Positions 45,211 through 54,106 of a DNA stretch of 64,000 nucleotides are shown piece by piece (position 1 is the first letter of the stretch; each line of letters begins with the position of its first letter). Source of the DNA: GCA-2725625 sp964574215 (GTDB taxonomy: Bacteria > Pseudomonadota > Alphaproteobacteria > Rhodospirillales > UBA2165); assembly GCA_964574215.1 (NCBI GenBank), contig CAZNLR010000018.1:19850-83849 (forward strand). Reading direction: 5' to 3'. The notes under the pieces are model-generated. The model did not search any database. It had not been told where the DNA came from and worked only from the letters and a program-made list of their open reading frames with translations. The position numbers and the translations under genes were made by a program.

Positions 45211-45600
45211 ATGACAAATAAACCCGTTCGGCTCGACCATTTTGTGCTGACCGTCGCTTCCATTGAGGCGACGTGTGACTTTTACGCGCGGGTTTTGGGC
45301 ATGGAGGTTAAAAAGTTTGGCGACGGGCGCACGGCGCTGCTGTTCGGTGAACAAAAAATCAATTTGCACCAAGCCGGTCGTGAGTTCGAACCCAAGGCCC
45401 AGGCGCCGACGCCGGGATCAGGAGATTTCTGCCTGATTGTCGAGGGCTCCCTTGATTCTTTTATCGACCATTGCCGCAACGAGAACATTGCTATCGAGGA
45501 TGGGCCCATCCTTCGCACCGGCGCGCAGGGGCCCATCGAGTCGGTATACTTCCGTGACCCCGACGGCAATCTGGTGGAGGTGTCGGTGTACTCCGGCTGA
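45211..45600 (+). CDS. VOC/glyoxalase-fold protein
   Basis: 129 residues. Opening PVRLDHFVLTVASIEATCDFYARVLGM and close SVYFRDPDGNLVEVSVY are the two paired beta-alpha-beta modules of the vicinal-oxygen-chelate family. Metal-ligand candidates are His10 (LDHFV), His52 (INLHQAG) and Glu123 (LVEVS), so the site seems complete. Members include glyoxalase I, ring-cleaving dioxygenases and fosfomycin-resistance enzymes; this short form most resembles YwkD/virulence-type VOC proteins. 16 bp after the TPR gene. Confidence 0.88.
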   Translation: MTNKPVRLDHFVLTVASIEATCDFYARVLGMEVKKFGDGRTALLFGEQKINLHQAGREFEPKAQAPTPGSGDFCLIVEGSLDSFIDHCRNENIAIEDGPILRTGAQGPIESVYFRDPDGNLVEVSVYSG

Positions 45601-45634
45601 GAGCCGTTCAGGTCTCTGGTTTTTCACCGGCTGA

Positions 45635-46867
45635 TTAATCGTGATTATGATTCCGAAAGGTGTGCTGCAGGATGATTGGGCTGACCACTGTGGTCACCAC
45701 TGCCATGATGACCACGGCCGAAAATAGATTCTGCACCACCGGCGAATCCGAAATGGCGGCGTCAAACAGACCGGCCTTGAGGGCGATGCCGGCGATGACC
45801 AACTCGACGGCGCCGCGCGGGCTCATGCCGACGCCGATATAGATCGATTCCCGGGGTGTAAATCCGAAGATGCGGGCGCCGCCGCCGGCACCCACAACCT
45901 TGCCGAAAAAGGCCACCAGAATGAGAACGGTGGCAAACAACGGCGCGCCGGTCATGGCTTCCAGATTAAGGTTAAGGCCTATGGAGGCGAAAAAGATGGG
46001 TGCCAAAAACCCAAAAGTCATTCCTGATATGGTATCCCGCACCCGCTCGTAGCTTTCCTTGTCGATGGTTTTGCGGCCGAAATAGAGGCCCGCTACGAAA
46101 GCGCCGACGATAAAATGCAATTCCAGCATCTCTGCCAGGACGGCAAAGGCGAACGCTCCGACCAGGAGGGCGCTGATCTCCAGTTCCTGGGCCTTGAGGT
46201 GATTCATGAAGCGGCCGCCCCAGGGAAACAAGTAAAGGCCGACCACCCCGGTAACCAGGAAAAACAACACGATTTTGCCGAACAGCAGCGCGATTTGCAT
46301 AACATCGGGCGGTTCGCCGACCGAAATCAGGCCGGTCAACCAGGCCAGCAGCAGCAGGCTCAATATATCATCGAACACGGCGGCGGTGACGATGGTCTGC
46401 CCGATCCTGGTGTCCAACTGTCCCAGATCCATCAGGATGCGGACAGTGGCGGGCACCGCCGTGATGGCCAGCGCCGTACCCAAAAACAGGCTTTGGGCGA
46501 ACAGAAAATCCGTTTCCGGCAGGAAGTACCAGCCGAGCGCCAATCCCATCCCCAAGGGCAACACCATGCCGCCCAGCGCCACCACCATCGCACCGGCGGA
46601 GTGCTGCAACGCCTTGTGAGGCTGCATTTCCACGCCGGCGAACAGCATGAGGAAAAACATGCCGAGATCGGTGATGGTGGTGAAAACGGCGTTGTTGTCG
46701 AGCCCCACCAGATCGGGAAAGACCAGCGGGTACTCGGCCACCGCTGCGCCCAGTGCAATGCCCGCGATCAGTTCACCCACCAGGGACGGCTGGCCCAGAC
46801 GTTCGGCGGCCTCGCCCAGGGTCCTGGTGGCGACCAGCAAAATCAGCAATACGTAAAATAGGTCCAT
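45635..46867 (-). CDS. CPA2-type cation:proton antiporter
   Basis: 410 residues, about twelve membrane helices. LGQPSLVGELIAGIALG at the N-terminus, MFFLMLFAGVEMQPHKALQ, TALAITAVPATVRILMDLG (CPA2 helix-4-like ion path) and VFDDILSLLLLAWL with the Asp-Asp pair typical of electrogenic exchangers. No TrkA-N or other regulatory domain follows, unlike Kef. Expected to exchange Na+ or K+ for H+ in the inner membrane. Convergent with the VOC gene. Confidence 0.92.
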   Translation of the reverse strand: MDLFYVLLILLVATRTLGEAAERLGQPSLVGELIAGIALGAAVAEYPLVFPDLVGLDNNAVFTTITDLGMFFLMLFAGVEMQPHKALQHSAGAMVVALGGMVLPLGMGLALGWYFLPETDFLFAQSLFLGTALAITAVPATVRILMDLGQLDTRIGQTIVTAAVFDDILSLLLLAWLTGLISVGEPPDVMQIALLFGKIVLFFLVTGVVGLYLFPWGGRFMNHLKAQELEISALLVGAFAFAVLAEMLELHFIVGAFVAGLYFGRKTIDKESYERVRDTISGMTFGFLAPIFFASIGLNLNLEAMTGAPLFATVLILVAFFGKVVGAGGGARIFGFTPRESIYIGVGMSPRGAVELVIAGIALKAGLFDAAISDSPVVQNLFSAVVIMAVVTTVVSPIILQHTFRNHNHD

Positions 46868-47074
46868 GGGAAAGGTCCGTTATCGGTCTGTCCGTGCTCA
46901 TTGACACTTTGTCAGAAACCGGAGGTCGACGCTACCAAGATGGTTCAGCAGGCGTAATTTGACATCTTGAGTACATGTTAATAATTAGTATCATTATAAA
47001 TATAATTTGATTAGGCGTACTGGCTGTTAGCACCGGTTCAATCCTTGAAGCCGAATAGACTGGAGTTTGAACGA

Positions 47075-47923
47075 ATGAATAGCAAATTGCGACATCCCAT
47101 TTCCGAGCATGAAATTCACGCCTACGAAGAAGACGGCGTGGTCTGTATTCGTGGCCAATTCGGGCAGGGATGGATAGACCGGATGCGCGAGGCTTGCCTA
47201 AATAGTGTCGAAGAACCGGAGACAAAATTAACCAAGTTCCGGGCGCCTGAGGAAACGGGCCGGATGATGACGCTTTCCCATATGTCCCGTTCAAATCCGA
47301 TCTTCATGGATTACGCGCTCAATTCCCCGGCAGCGGAAATTGCCGCCCGTTTGATGCGCCAGGAACAAGTTCGCTATTTCTACGATCAGATTTTCGTCAA
47401 AGAGCCGGGCACCTTGACCCCGACAAACTGGCATCACGATCTGCCGTTTTGGCCGCTGGACGGCACCCATATCGCATCGGTTTGGCTGGCGCTGACGCCT
47501 GTGACCAAGGCGGAAAGTGGTTTGGTCTATGTCGCCGGTTCCCATAAATGGGGAAAAATGTTCCGGCCCGGACCGCCCGATTCGGACTCCGATTTTGTCC
47601 TGCCCGAAGCCAGGGCTTACGAAAAATGCCCGGACTTTCACCTGGAGTTCGACAATCCGGACTACCGTTTTCTCACTTGGGATTTGCAGCCGGGCGATGT
47701 GCTGGTTCATCATCCGCTTACCGTTCACGGTTCGGGGAAGAATGCGTCCCTGACCATCCCCCGGGTTGCCTTGTCCTGCCGCTATTTCGGCGGCGACGTC
47801 ACCTGGCACGGTCAACGGACCCGGGGGGACGTGCCGGGTACGGAAGTCGAAGGCCGCTTCGAAGCCGGAAAAATGCCTGCCGACGATGATCTTTTCCCGG
47901 TGGTCTGGCGGCAAAATTCCTGA
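47075..47923 (+). CDS. Phytanoyl-CoA dioxygenase (PhyH) family protein
   Basis: 282 residues from the ATG at 47075 (CTGGAG upstream); the TTG at 47045 is less likely. Iron ligands of the 2-oxoglutarate-dependent fold are visible: NWHHDLPFWPLDG gives the HxD pair (about residues 119-121) and LVHHPLTVHGSGKNAS the distal His (about residue 219); the Arg for 2-oxoglutarate is probably in IPRVALSCRYFG. These enzymes hydroxylate or halogenate small substrates. Lone gene; substrate unknown. Confidence 0.88.
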   Translation: MNSKLRHPISEHEIHAYEEDGVVCIRGQFGQGWIDRMREACLNSVEEPETKLTKFRAPEETGRMMTLSHMSRSNPIFMDYALNSPAAEIAARLMRQEQVRYFYDQIFVKEPGTLTPTNWHHDLPFWPLDGTHIASVWLALTPVTKAESGLVYVAGSHKWGKMFRPGPPDSDSDFVLPEARAYEKCPDFHLEFDNPDYRFLTWDLQPGDVLVHHPLTVHGSGKNASLTIPRVALSCRYFGGDVTWHGQRTRGDVPGTEVEGRFEAGKMPADDDLFPVVWRQNS

Positions 47924-48094
47924 TTTCAAATTCGGCGCCACCATAAATACTCGCTCCCAACTTTCAGCCAGTCGCGGTAATAACCGGTCCAACCGGCTTA
48001 CAGCACGATTGCAATAATTTGCGTGCAATCGTGATATATTCTAACTTGTCTGTGAGGCTTATTCTTTCGTCAATTTTGTTGGATATATTTACAA

Positions 48095-48796
48095 ATGCTA
48101 TCGGACAAACAGAAAAAAGATTTGTTGAGTGAGCATTTTCTCCTCAGGCATATGTCGAACGCCGATTTGGAAAAGCTGGTCGAACACTCTATTACGAAAA
48201 CATACGACGACGGCGCTACCGTCTTCAAACGGGGCGACGAAGCGACATCGATGATGGTTGTGGTCGACGGCAAAGTGCAAATCTCCTCGCCGCGGCTGGA
48301 AGACGATGAAATTATATTCGCGACCATGCATGTGGGGGATGTATTCGGAGAAATCGCACTGATTGACGGCCACCAAAGGTCTGCCGACGCCATCGCGCTT
48401 GAAAAGGCGGAGCTGCTGATTTTGGAGCGGGATGATTTTTTAGGGACCTTGGAACACAACCCGCAACTTTGCATCGATTTGCTGAAGGTTCTCTGCAAAC
48501 GCATCCGCCAAACCAATAAACTGCTGGAGGATTTTACCATCCTCGATTTACAACGACGCCTCGCCAAACGGCTCGTTTATCTCAATCAGAGCACCGGCCA
48601 GGACAACTCATCGGGCGTAAGTTTCACGGTTCGAATTCAAACCGAGGAATTGATCGCCATGATGGGCGTCAGTCACGACGCCATCATCAATCAGCTTCAA
48701 TTGTGGAGCAACGAGGGATTTGTTGATCTGGATAAGGATTGGATTGTGGTTAAGGATCAGGATCAGTTGAAAAAAATTACCTTGGAAGATTATTAG
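48095..48796 (+). CDS. Crp/Fnr family transcriptional regulator
   Basis: 233 residues. The cyclic-nucleotide fold is at residues ~15-130, with a canonical phosphate-binding cassette FGEIALIDGHQRSADAIA (Glu and Arg kept), so cAMP or cGMP binding is plausible; there are no Fnr-type N-terminal cysteines. The C-terminal helix-turn-helix (IQTEELIAMMGVSHDAIINQLQ) departs from the usual R-E-x-x-R recognition helix. Standing between PhyH and DUF2336 genes, its targets are unknown. Confidence 0.9.
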   Translation: MLSDKQKKDLLSEHFLLRHMSNADLEKLVEHSITKTYDDGATVFKRGDEATSMMVVVDGKVQISSPRLEDDEIIFATMHVGDVFGEIALIDGHQRSADAIALEKAELLILERDDFLGTLEHNPQLCIDLLKVLCKRIRQTNKLLEDFTILDLQRRLAKRLVYLNQSTGQDNSSGVSFTVRIQTEELIAMMGVSHDAIINQLQLWSNEGFVDLDKDWIVVKDQDQLKKITLEDY

Positions 48797-48834
48797 AAAC
48801 TATCCCATCGGCAGATTGTTTATCTTTTGCCCCG

Positions 48835-49923
48835 GTGAACGATGTGACTGCGAATTTTAGCTACCTGGAAAAATTGGAAAAGCTGGCCGAGGAATCCTCT
48901 TCCGACAACCGGCGTGAGTTGATGCGCGAGGTAGCCGATGTTCTTCTGGACAGTGCCGGCGACGTTGATCCGGATTTGTCCGAGGAGTTCGACGAAGTTC
49001 TCGGCCAGGTCGTCCATCAAATGGAATCGAATATCCGGCAGCATCTGGCGGATTCCGTTGCCGCTGAAAATTCTGTTCCCCATAGTCTGATTGTTCAGCT
49101 GGCCAATGACGAAATTGAAATCGCCCGTCCCGTTATCGAGCAGAGCGCATTATTGCAGGACCAGGATCTCATCGACATCGTGAAAAAGATGGGCCAGGAA
49201 CACATGATGGCGGTTACCGTCAGGCCGACGGTCAATGAGGCGGTATCCGACGTACTGGTTCAGCGAGGCAACGACGACGTGCTCAGTTCACTTGCCGGCA
49301 ACGAAGGCGCCGAAATATCCCAGCAGTCGCTGACCACCATGGTGGATCGTTCGTCGGGCAGCGCATCTTTGAGCGATTCGCTGACCACCCGAAAAAACCT
49401 TCCGTCGGAAATTGAAGAGCAGTTATTCCTGCAATTGTCGGGGGTGCTGAAAGATAAAATATTGGGCGATGACACCGATGTCACCGCGGACATGATTGAT
49501 CAATTTCTATTGGAAGCGAGGAATCATGTGATGATCTCGACGGAAAATAAGGCCGAGTCCGAAGCCGACAAATTCATCGCCCGCAAAGACAAGCTGGGTC
49601 AGCTCAACACTCAGTTTTTGCAAAAACTAATTCGGGAAGGGAAGACTTTGGAATTTGCCGTGGGCATCGCCCGTTTCGTCGGCATCGACCTGATGACGGC
49701 AAGAAAGGCAGTCCTCGAAGAAAAGGGGGAAAGATTGGCCATCATATGTAAAGCCGTGGGATTCGATACCGACGCATTTTCCAACATCCTCGCACTCACC
49801 GATCCCAAACACCTGCGAAGCCCCGAGCAAAATTCAGAACTTTTGACGAGTTATTCAAGGGTTCCCGTGAAATCGGCCCAACGGGCAATTCGTTTTTTGC
49901 GGACCCGGCAAAATCTCATGTAA
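48835..49923 (+). CDS. DUF2336 domain protein
   Basis: 362 residues from a GTG. The whole protein is helical, built of repeats (LEKLAEESSSDNRRELMREVADVLLDSAG, IARPVIEQSALLQDQDLIDIV, LPSEIEEQLFLQLSGVLKDK), matching DUF2336 proteins that are frequent in alphaproteobacteria and have HEAT-like structure. Function unknown, perhaps protein-protein scaffolding. It is 38 bp after the Crp-type gene and may be co-transcribed. Confidence 0.85.
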   Translation: MNDVTANFSYLEKLEKLAEESSSDNRRELMREVADVLLDSAGDVDPDLSEEFDEVLGQVVHQMESNIRQHLADSVAAENSVPHSLIVQLANDEIEIARPVIEQSALLQDQDLIDIVKKMGQEHMMAVTVRPTVNEAVSDVLVQRGNDDVLSSLAGNEGAEISQQSLTTMVDRSSGSASLSDSLTTRKNLPSEIEEQLFLQLSGVLKDKILGDDTDVTADMIDQFLLEARNHVMISTENKAESEADKFIARKDKLGQLNTQFLQKLIREGKTLEFAVGIARFVGIDLMTARKAVLEEKGERLAIICKAVGFDTDAFSNILALTDPKHLRSPEQNSELLTSYSRVPVKSAQRAIRFLRTRQNLM

Positions 49924-50051
49924 CTGGGGAAACGGTTGCCGAGATCATTTTTTGACCTTCCTCATAGTAATCAAATTTTAAATCAGTTAGGCTTTATTAC
50001 GATTCGTCCAAAGAAATTTGCGGGAGAAATTGGGCCAAAGGGGGACTGCCG

Positions 50052-50579
50052 ATGGACTGCAAGACAGTAATGGCGCCGATCAAAACCAGCCTGTACACCG
50101 ATGAACAGGCCGGGGGCGTGATCGATTTCATGGTTGAAAAACATATGGGTCTGGTACCGGTGATTGAGCGCACTGGCGAATTCGCCGGACTGATCAGCGG
50201 CGACAGTCTGATGGAATTCATGTTGCCCAAAACTCTGGCCGCCATGGATTCGGTTACCAATGCCAGCTACCTGGACGAGACGGCGGACGAAATGTTGGAG
50301 CGCCTGGAAAGCATCCGTCAAAGGACGATCGGTGAGCTGATTGACCGGAAAGTCGACGTTGTTCACCCTGATACGCCGTTGATCGATGCTCTGATGATGA
50401 TCAAGCATCACCAATATGTCGTGCCGGTGGTCGATGACGACCGTATGCTTCTCGGCGCCATTTCCTTTTTCTCCGTACTCTATGCCCTTAACGAGGAATA
50501 TGACCGTGACGAGGTGCAAAAGGCGAAAGAGCAGGAAAGACTAGAGCGCAAAGAAGCCAAAAAGGATGACGCTCCATGA
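50052..50579 (+). CDS. CBS-domain pair protein
   Basis: 175 residues: two CBS units, residues ~5-60 (MVEKHMGLVPVIERTGEFAGLISGDSL) and ~97-155 (TPLIDALMMIKHHQYVVPVVDDDRMLLGAISF), then a charged Lys/Glu tail. CBS pairs bind adenosine nucleotides and regulate partner proteins. The ATG of the next gene, an ArsB/NhaD-type permease, overlaps its stop, so the two are coupled, and the CBS protein probably gates or senses for that transporter. Confidence 0.9.
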   Translation: MDCKTVMAPIKTSLYTDEQAGGVIDFMVEKHMGLVPVIERTGEFAGLISGDSLMEFMLPKTLAAMDSVTNASYLDETADEMLERLESIRQRTIGELIDRKVDVVHPDTPLIDALMMIKHHQYVVPVVDDDRMLLGAISFFSVLYALNEEYDRDEVQKAKEQERLERKEAKKDDAP

Positions 50580-51943
50580 GCGCCGCCACAACGGCGCATG
50601 GCGCCGCCGATGCCGCCCACCAAAGCGTTATGTTCGGCCTCGATCCATTGTGGCTCAGCACCACTATCCTGATTATATCTTACGGCGTATTGCTCAGCGA
50701 AAAGGTGAACCGCACCGTGGTGGCGCTGCTGGGCGCCGCCGTCGTTATCGTCACCGGCGTGATCAATCAGAGCCAGGCTTTTCTCGGCATCGATTTCAAC
50801 ACCATCGCCCTGTTGACGGGTATGATGATCATCGTCGCCATAACCCGCATTTCCGGCGTTTTTGAATATGTCGCCATCTGGTCGGCGAAAAAAGTCAAGG
50901 CGGACCCGGTTGGTATATTGATCGTCTTGGCGTTGGTGACCGCCGTGTTCTCGGCCTTTCTCGATAATCTGACCACGGTGCTGTTGGTCGTACCCATTGC
51001 TCTGCTGATCGTGGAAAAACTGCGAGTGTCGCCCTATCCGTTTCTGTATTCTCAGATTCTGGCGGCCAATATCGGTGGCACGGCGACGTTGATCGGCGAT
51101 CCGCCCAACATATTGATCGGTTCCGCCACCGGCCTCACCTTCACTCAGTTTATTGTTGAGCTTGGCCCGGTCTCCGTTTTTATCATGATTATCATGATCC
51201 CCATTTTCAAATGGCTGTGGGGCAAGGAACTGGTGGCATCGGAGGAACACAAAGCCAGCATCATGCGGTTCAAAGAAGCCGAGAGCATCACCGACAAAGG
51301 CCTTCTGATTAAATCCCTGTCCGTATTGGTGGCGGTCATTTTAGGCTTTATCATCGGCGAGCATTACGGCATTCGTCCCGGCACCACGGCCATGTTCGGC
51401 GGGGCGGCTCTGCTGTTATTGACCTTTATTGGTGAAAATGCGGAAGCTCAGGCGGAAAAAGTGCACGAGGCATTCAAGGAAGTGGAATGGAGCGCCCTCT
51501 TTTTCTTCATGGGTCTGTTCGTCATCGTTACCGGCGTTGAACATGCCGGCCTCCTCAATATCCTGGGCGCCGCCCTGATCGACTTTACCGGCGGTGATCC
51601 GGCGAAAACGTCTTACGCAACGCTTTGGTTGGCGGCTGTGGTATCCGCGGCGGTCGACAATATTCCCTTTGTGGCGACCATGATCCCCTTGGTGGAATCC
51701 ATGGAGGCCAGCATCGGCGGCCCGGCGGCGTTGGAGCCCGTCTGGTGGTCCTTGGCCCTCGGCGCCTGTCTGGGCGGCAACGGCTCGCTGATCGGCGCGG
51801 CCGCCAACGTCATGGTGTCGGGTCTGAGTGAGCGGGCTGGCTACCCCATCAGCTTCGCCAAATTCCTCAAGCTGGGACTGCCGATAATGTTCTTCACCAT
51901 CGTGATTGCTCACATTTATCTCTGGATGAAGCACTTTATGTAG
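50576..51943 (+). CDS. ArsB/NhaD ion-transporter superfamily permease
   Basis: 455 residues, eleven or twelve membrane helices in two inverted halves. Each half has an asparagine-rich discontinuous helix: SAFLDNLTTVLLVVPIAL with NIGGTATLIGDPPNILIG, and AAVDNIPFVATMIPLVES with GGNGSLIGAAANVMVSG. This is the IT superfamily branch (ArsB, NhaD, human P protein) that moves anions such as arsenite or exchanges Na+ for H+. Without ars genes nearby, a Na+/H+ role is more likely. Coupled with the CBS protein; convergent with the Mo enzyme gene. Confidence 0.9.
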   Translation: MSAATTAHGAADAAHQSVMFGLDPLWLSTTILIISYGVLLSEKVNRTVVALLGAAVVIVTGVINQSQAFLGIDFNTIALLTGMMIIVAITRISGVFEYVAIWSAKKVKADPVGILIVLALVTAVFSAFLDNLTTVLLVVPIALLIVEKLRVSPYPFLYSQILAANIGGTATLIGDPPNILIGSATGLTFTQFIVELGPVSVFIMIIMIPIFKWLWGKELVASEEHKASIMRFKEAESITDKGLLIKSLSVLVAVILGFIIGEHYGIRPGTTAMFGGAALLLLTFIGENAEAQAEKVHEAFKEVEWSALFFFMGLFVIVTGVEHAGLLNILGAALIDFTGGDPAKTSYATLWLAAVVSAAVDNIPFVATMIPLVESMEASIGGPAALEPVWWSLALGACLGGNGSLIGAAANVMVSGLSERAGYPISFAKFLKLGLPIMFFTIVIAHIYLWMKHFM

Positions 51944-51951
51944 AGAATGGT

Positions 51952-54030
51952 TTAAGCGCGCGTCACCTGGCAGAGGCTTCCCTTGAAAGGCGGATATCCG
52001 GTGATGGGGTCGAGCGCCGCCATATCGTCCGGAATCAAGGCGTTGCAATTGGCCTTGGTCCAGCCGTGGGGGGCGTGAACCACACCCTTGAGCACCTCAT
52101 CGGTGACCCAGGCAACAACCTCGATCCGGCCGACCGGCGACGAGATTGCCATCGGCGTGCCGTCTTCGATACCCCGTTCGCCGGCATCCTCGGGATGTAT
52201 CTGCGCTCTAGGTTCCGGTTCCCGCTTTCGGAGAATCTCGAACTCCCGGCCCTGGGAATGGGAGTAGGTCTTGGACCGGATGCCCGTCGACAACACCAGA
52301 GGATAATCGGCGGCGATATCCGGCGACGCCGTCGGGGACCAATAGGGTTCCCGGTAGGCCGGCAATCCTTCATATCCCTCGTCGCGTAACTTGGAACAAT
52401 CGAACTCCACTTTGCCGCTGGGTGTCTTGAAGCCAACGGTTTCGTATTCTTTCTCCGTGATTTCCGCCAGTTTCAAGTTGATGCTTTTGCCGTTCTCCGG
52501 CAGATCGGTAAAGGTTAAGTCCGTCGTGCTCAGCCGTTCTTCATAGCTGGCTTTGATATCGCCACCCCAGAACTGATTGTGCAGACCCAAGGCGTCCGCC
52601 AATTTGAACATCATTTCCGTATCGCCGTGGGCCTGGCCGCGGGGGGAAACCGCCGCCGGGCGGTACTGGACCCTGCCGTTGAGCGCCATGATCAGGGACT
52701 GACGCTCCAGATGGGTGGCGGCGGGCAGGAAAACGGTCGCCACATCGACGGTGGGGTTGGCGAAGAAATCGCACACCGAGAAGACTTCCAGCTTTTCCAA
52801 CGCCGCCGTCAGCCGGGTGGAATTGGGCCACATCATCACGTTGGTACCAAAAGTCACCACCGCCTTAATGCGTCCTTCCTCGATATAGTCGGCCAGCAAC
52901 ATGGCTTGGCCTTCATTGTAGATATTTTCGAACAGGGGAAAATTATCGCTGCCCATGGGCGCGGCGGAGGGTTTGCTCATACCCTCCGGCACGGCGACGC
53001 TTTTTCCTTTGAGCCGGTGATCAAAGGGCCGGTTGCCGCCGGCGATATCGATATTGCCCGTGAGCGCGGCCAATAAAATGACTGCCCGGTGGTTTTGCAG
53101 CCCGTTGGTATGCTGGACCAGGGCTTCCTGGGATGCCGCCAACTGGGCCGGTTTGGAGGTGGCGTAAAGTTTCGCCGCTTTGACGATCAGTTCAGCCGGT
53201 ACGCCGGTGATCTCGCAGGTCCGCTCCGGGGTAAATTCCTGGACGTAGTCCTTGTAAGCGTCATAGCCCTCGGCGTGGGCGGCGAGAAACTCCGTGTCCT
53301 CAAGCCCGTCCGCAATGATGACGTGGGCGATGCCCAGGGCCAAGGCGCCGTCGGTACCGGGCCGGAGCTGTAAATGAATGGTGGCCGCTTCGGCCAGCTT
53401 GGTACGGCGCGGGTCGACGACGATGACCGGCACTTTTTCCGCATCGGTAAAAAGATGATGCCGCTCGTAGGGGATCAGGCTTTCCGACGGATTGTTCGAC
53501 CAGATGAGCTTGCATTTGGTTTCCGGCTGCTTGAAGCGTCCCGCCTGGAAGAAATGATTGTAGTCGCTGCCGTAGGTCAGTTCGCCGGCCACATAGGTGG
53601 CGCCGAAACAACAACTGGATTCCGTGATGTAATGGGGTGATCCGAAGGTATAGGCCAGACGCCGGAAGTAGGGGCGCGCTTCCTTGGTATAGCCGACCAT
53701 GAACGCCACCGCTTCCGGCCCGTGTTTTTCACGGATGGCGGTAAGCTTCTGTGCCAAGTGGTTGATGGCGTCGTCATATTCAACCTGCCGCCAGTCTTCG
53801 CCGGCCGTGTCGCGGATTTGCGCATGGGTAATTCGCTGGTCGCTTTCCCGCTGCTCCACCATGCCGGTGGCGCGGATGCATTCGGGATGGCTGACGGAGA
53901 CAATATCGTCACCCTCGCTGACCACGGTGGTCGGGCAATCCATGGTGCACATGTAGCAGCTAGAGTAGGTGGTTTTGGTGTTGGCGCTGCCGGTGTCGTC
54001 GGTATTCTGTACAAGGGTATCTGGCGTCAT
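51952..54030 (-). CDS. Molybdopterin oxidoreductase, single-subunit type
   Basis: 692 residues. Cys25, Cys28, Cys32 and Cys51 (SSCYMCTMDCP ... HPECIRA) would bind [4Fe-4S], with an unusually short gap before the last Cys. ITESSCCFG near residue 140 places a Cys at the metal-ligand position, VIVVDPRRTKLAEAATIHLQLRPGTDGALALG is the cofactor-binding unit, and the C-terminus (KTYSHSQGREFEIL, VHAPHGWTKANCNALI) the last domain. The layout and size recall acetylene hydratase, but the Asp after the second cluster Cys of that enzyme is Thr here. No signal peptide. Last gene of an operon with amidohydrolase and cytochrome b; substrate unknown. Confidence 0.88.
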   Translation of the reverse strand: MTPDTLVQNTDDTGSANTKTTYSSCYMCTMDCPTTVVSEGDDIVSVSHPECIRATGMVEQRESDQRITHAQIRDTAGEDWRQVEYDDAINHLAQKLTAIREKHGPEAVAFMVGYTKEARPYFRRLAYTFGSPHYITESSCCFGATYVAGELTYGSDYNHFFQAGRFKQPETKCKLIWSNNPSESLIPYERHHLFTDAEKVPVIVVDPRRTKLAEAATIHLQLRPGTDGALALGIAHVIIADGLEDTEFLAAHAEGYDAYKDYVQEFTPERTCEITGVPAELIVKAAKLYATSKPAQLAASQEALVQHTNGLQNHRAVILLAALTGNIDIAGGNRPFDHRLKGKSVAVPEGMSKPSAAPMGSDNFPLFENIYNEGQAMLLADYIEEGRIKAVVTFGTNVMMWPNSTRLTAALEKLEVFSVCDFFANPTVDVATVFLPAATHLERQSLIMALNGRVQYRPAAVSPRGQAHGDTEMMFKLADALGLHNQFWGGDIKASYEERLSTTDLTFTDLPENGKSINLKLAEITEKEYETVGFKTPSGKVEFDCSKLRDEGYEGLPAYREPYWSPTASPDIAADYPLVLSTGIRSKTYSHSQGREFEILRKREPEPRAQIHPEDAGERGIEDGTPMAISSPVGRIEVVAWVTDEVLKGVVHAPHGWTKANCNALIPDDMAALDPITGYPPFKGSLCQVTRA

Positions 54031-54106
54031 GGTCGTGTCTCCCCCTTCTTTGAACGGAGGCGAATATTTGACCAGAATATGATGTAAAATTCAAGTTGAT
54101 GGCCGA

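Noticed and set aside
45211..45600. Ring-cleaving extradiol dioxygenase
   Set aside because: The VOC fold fits, but only two modules in 129 residues are present; extradiol enzymes of this family are about twice as long.
46115..46861. 248-residue plus-strand frame over the antiporter gene
   Set aside because: Extremely rich in Gln, His and Gly; antisense to twelve membrane helices, a known source of such false frames.
51952..54030. Acetylene hydratase identity for the second Mo enzyme
   Set aside because: Size and the ligand Cys near 141 match, but the active-site Asp that follows the second cluster Cys in acetylene hydratase is Thr here, and the fourth cluster Cys is closer.
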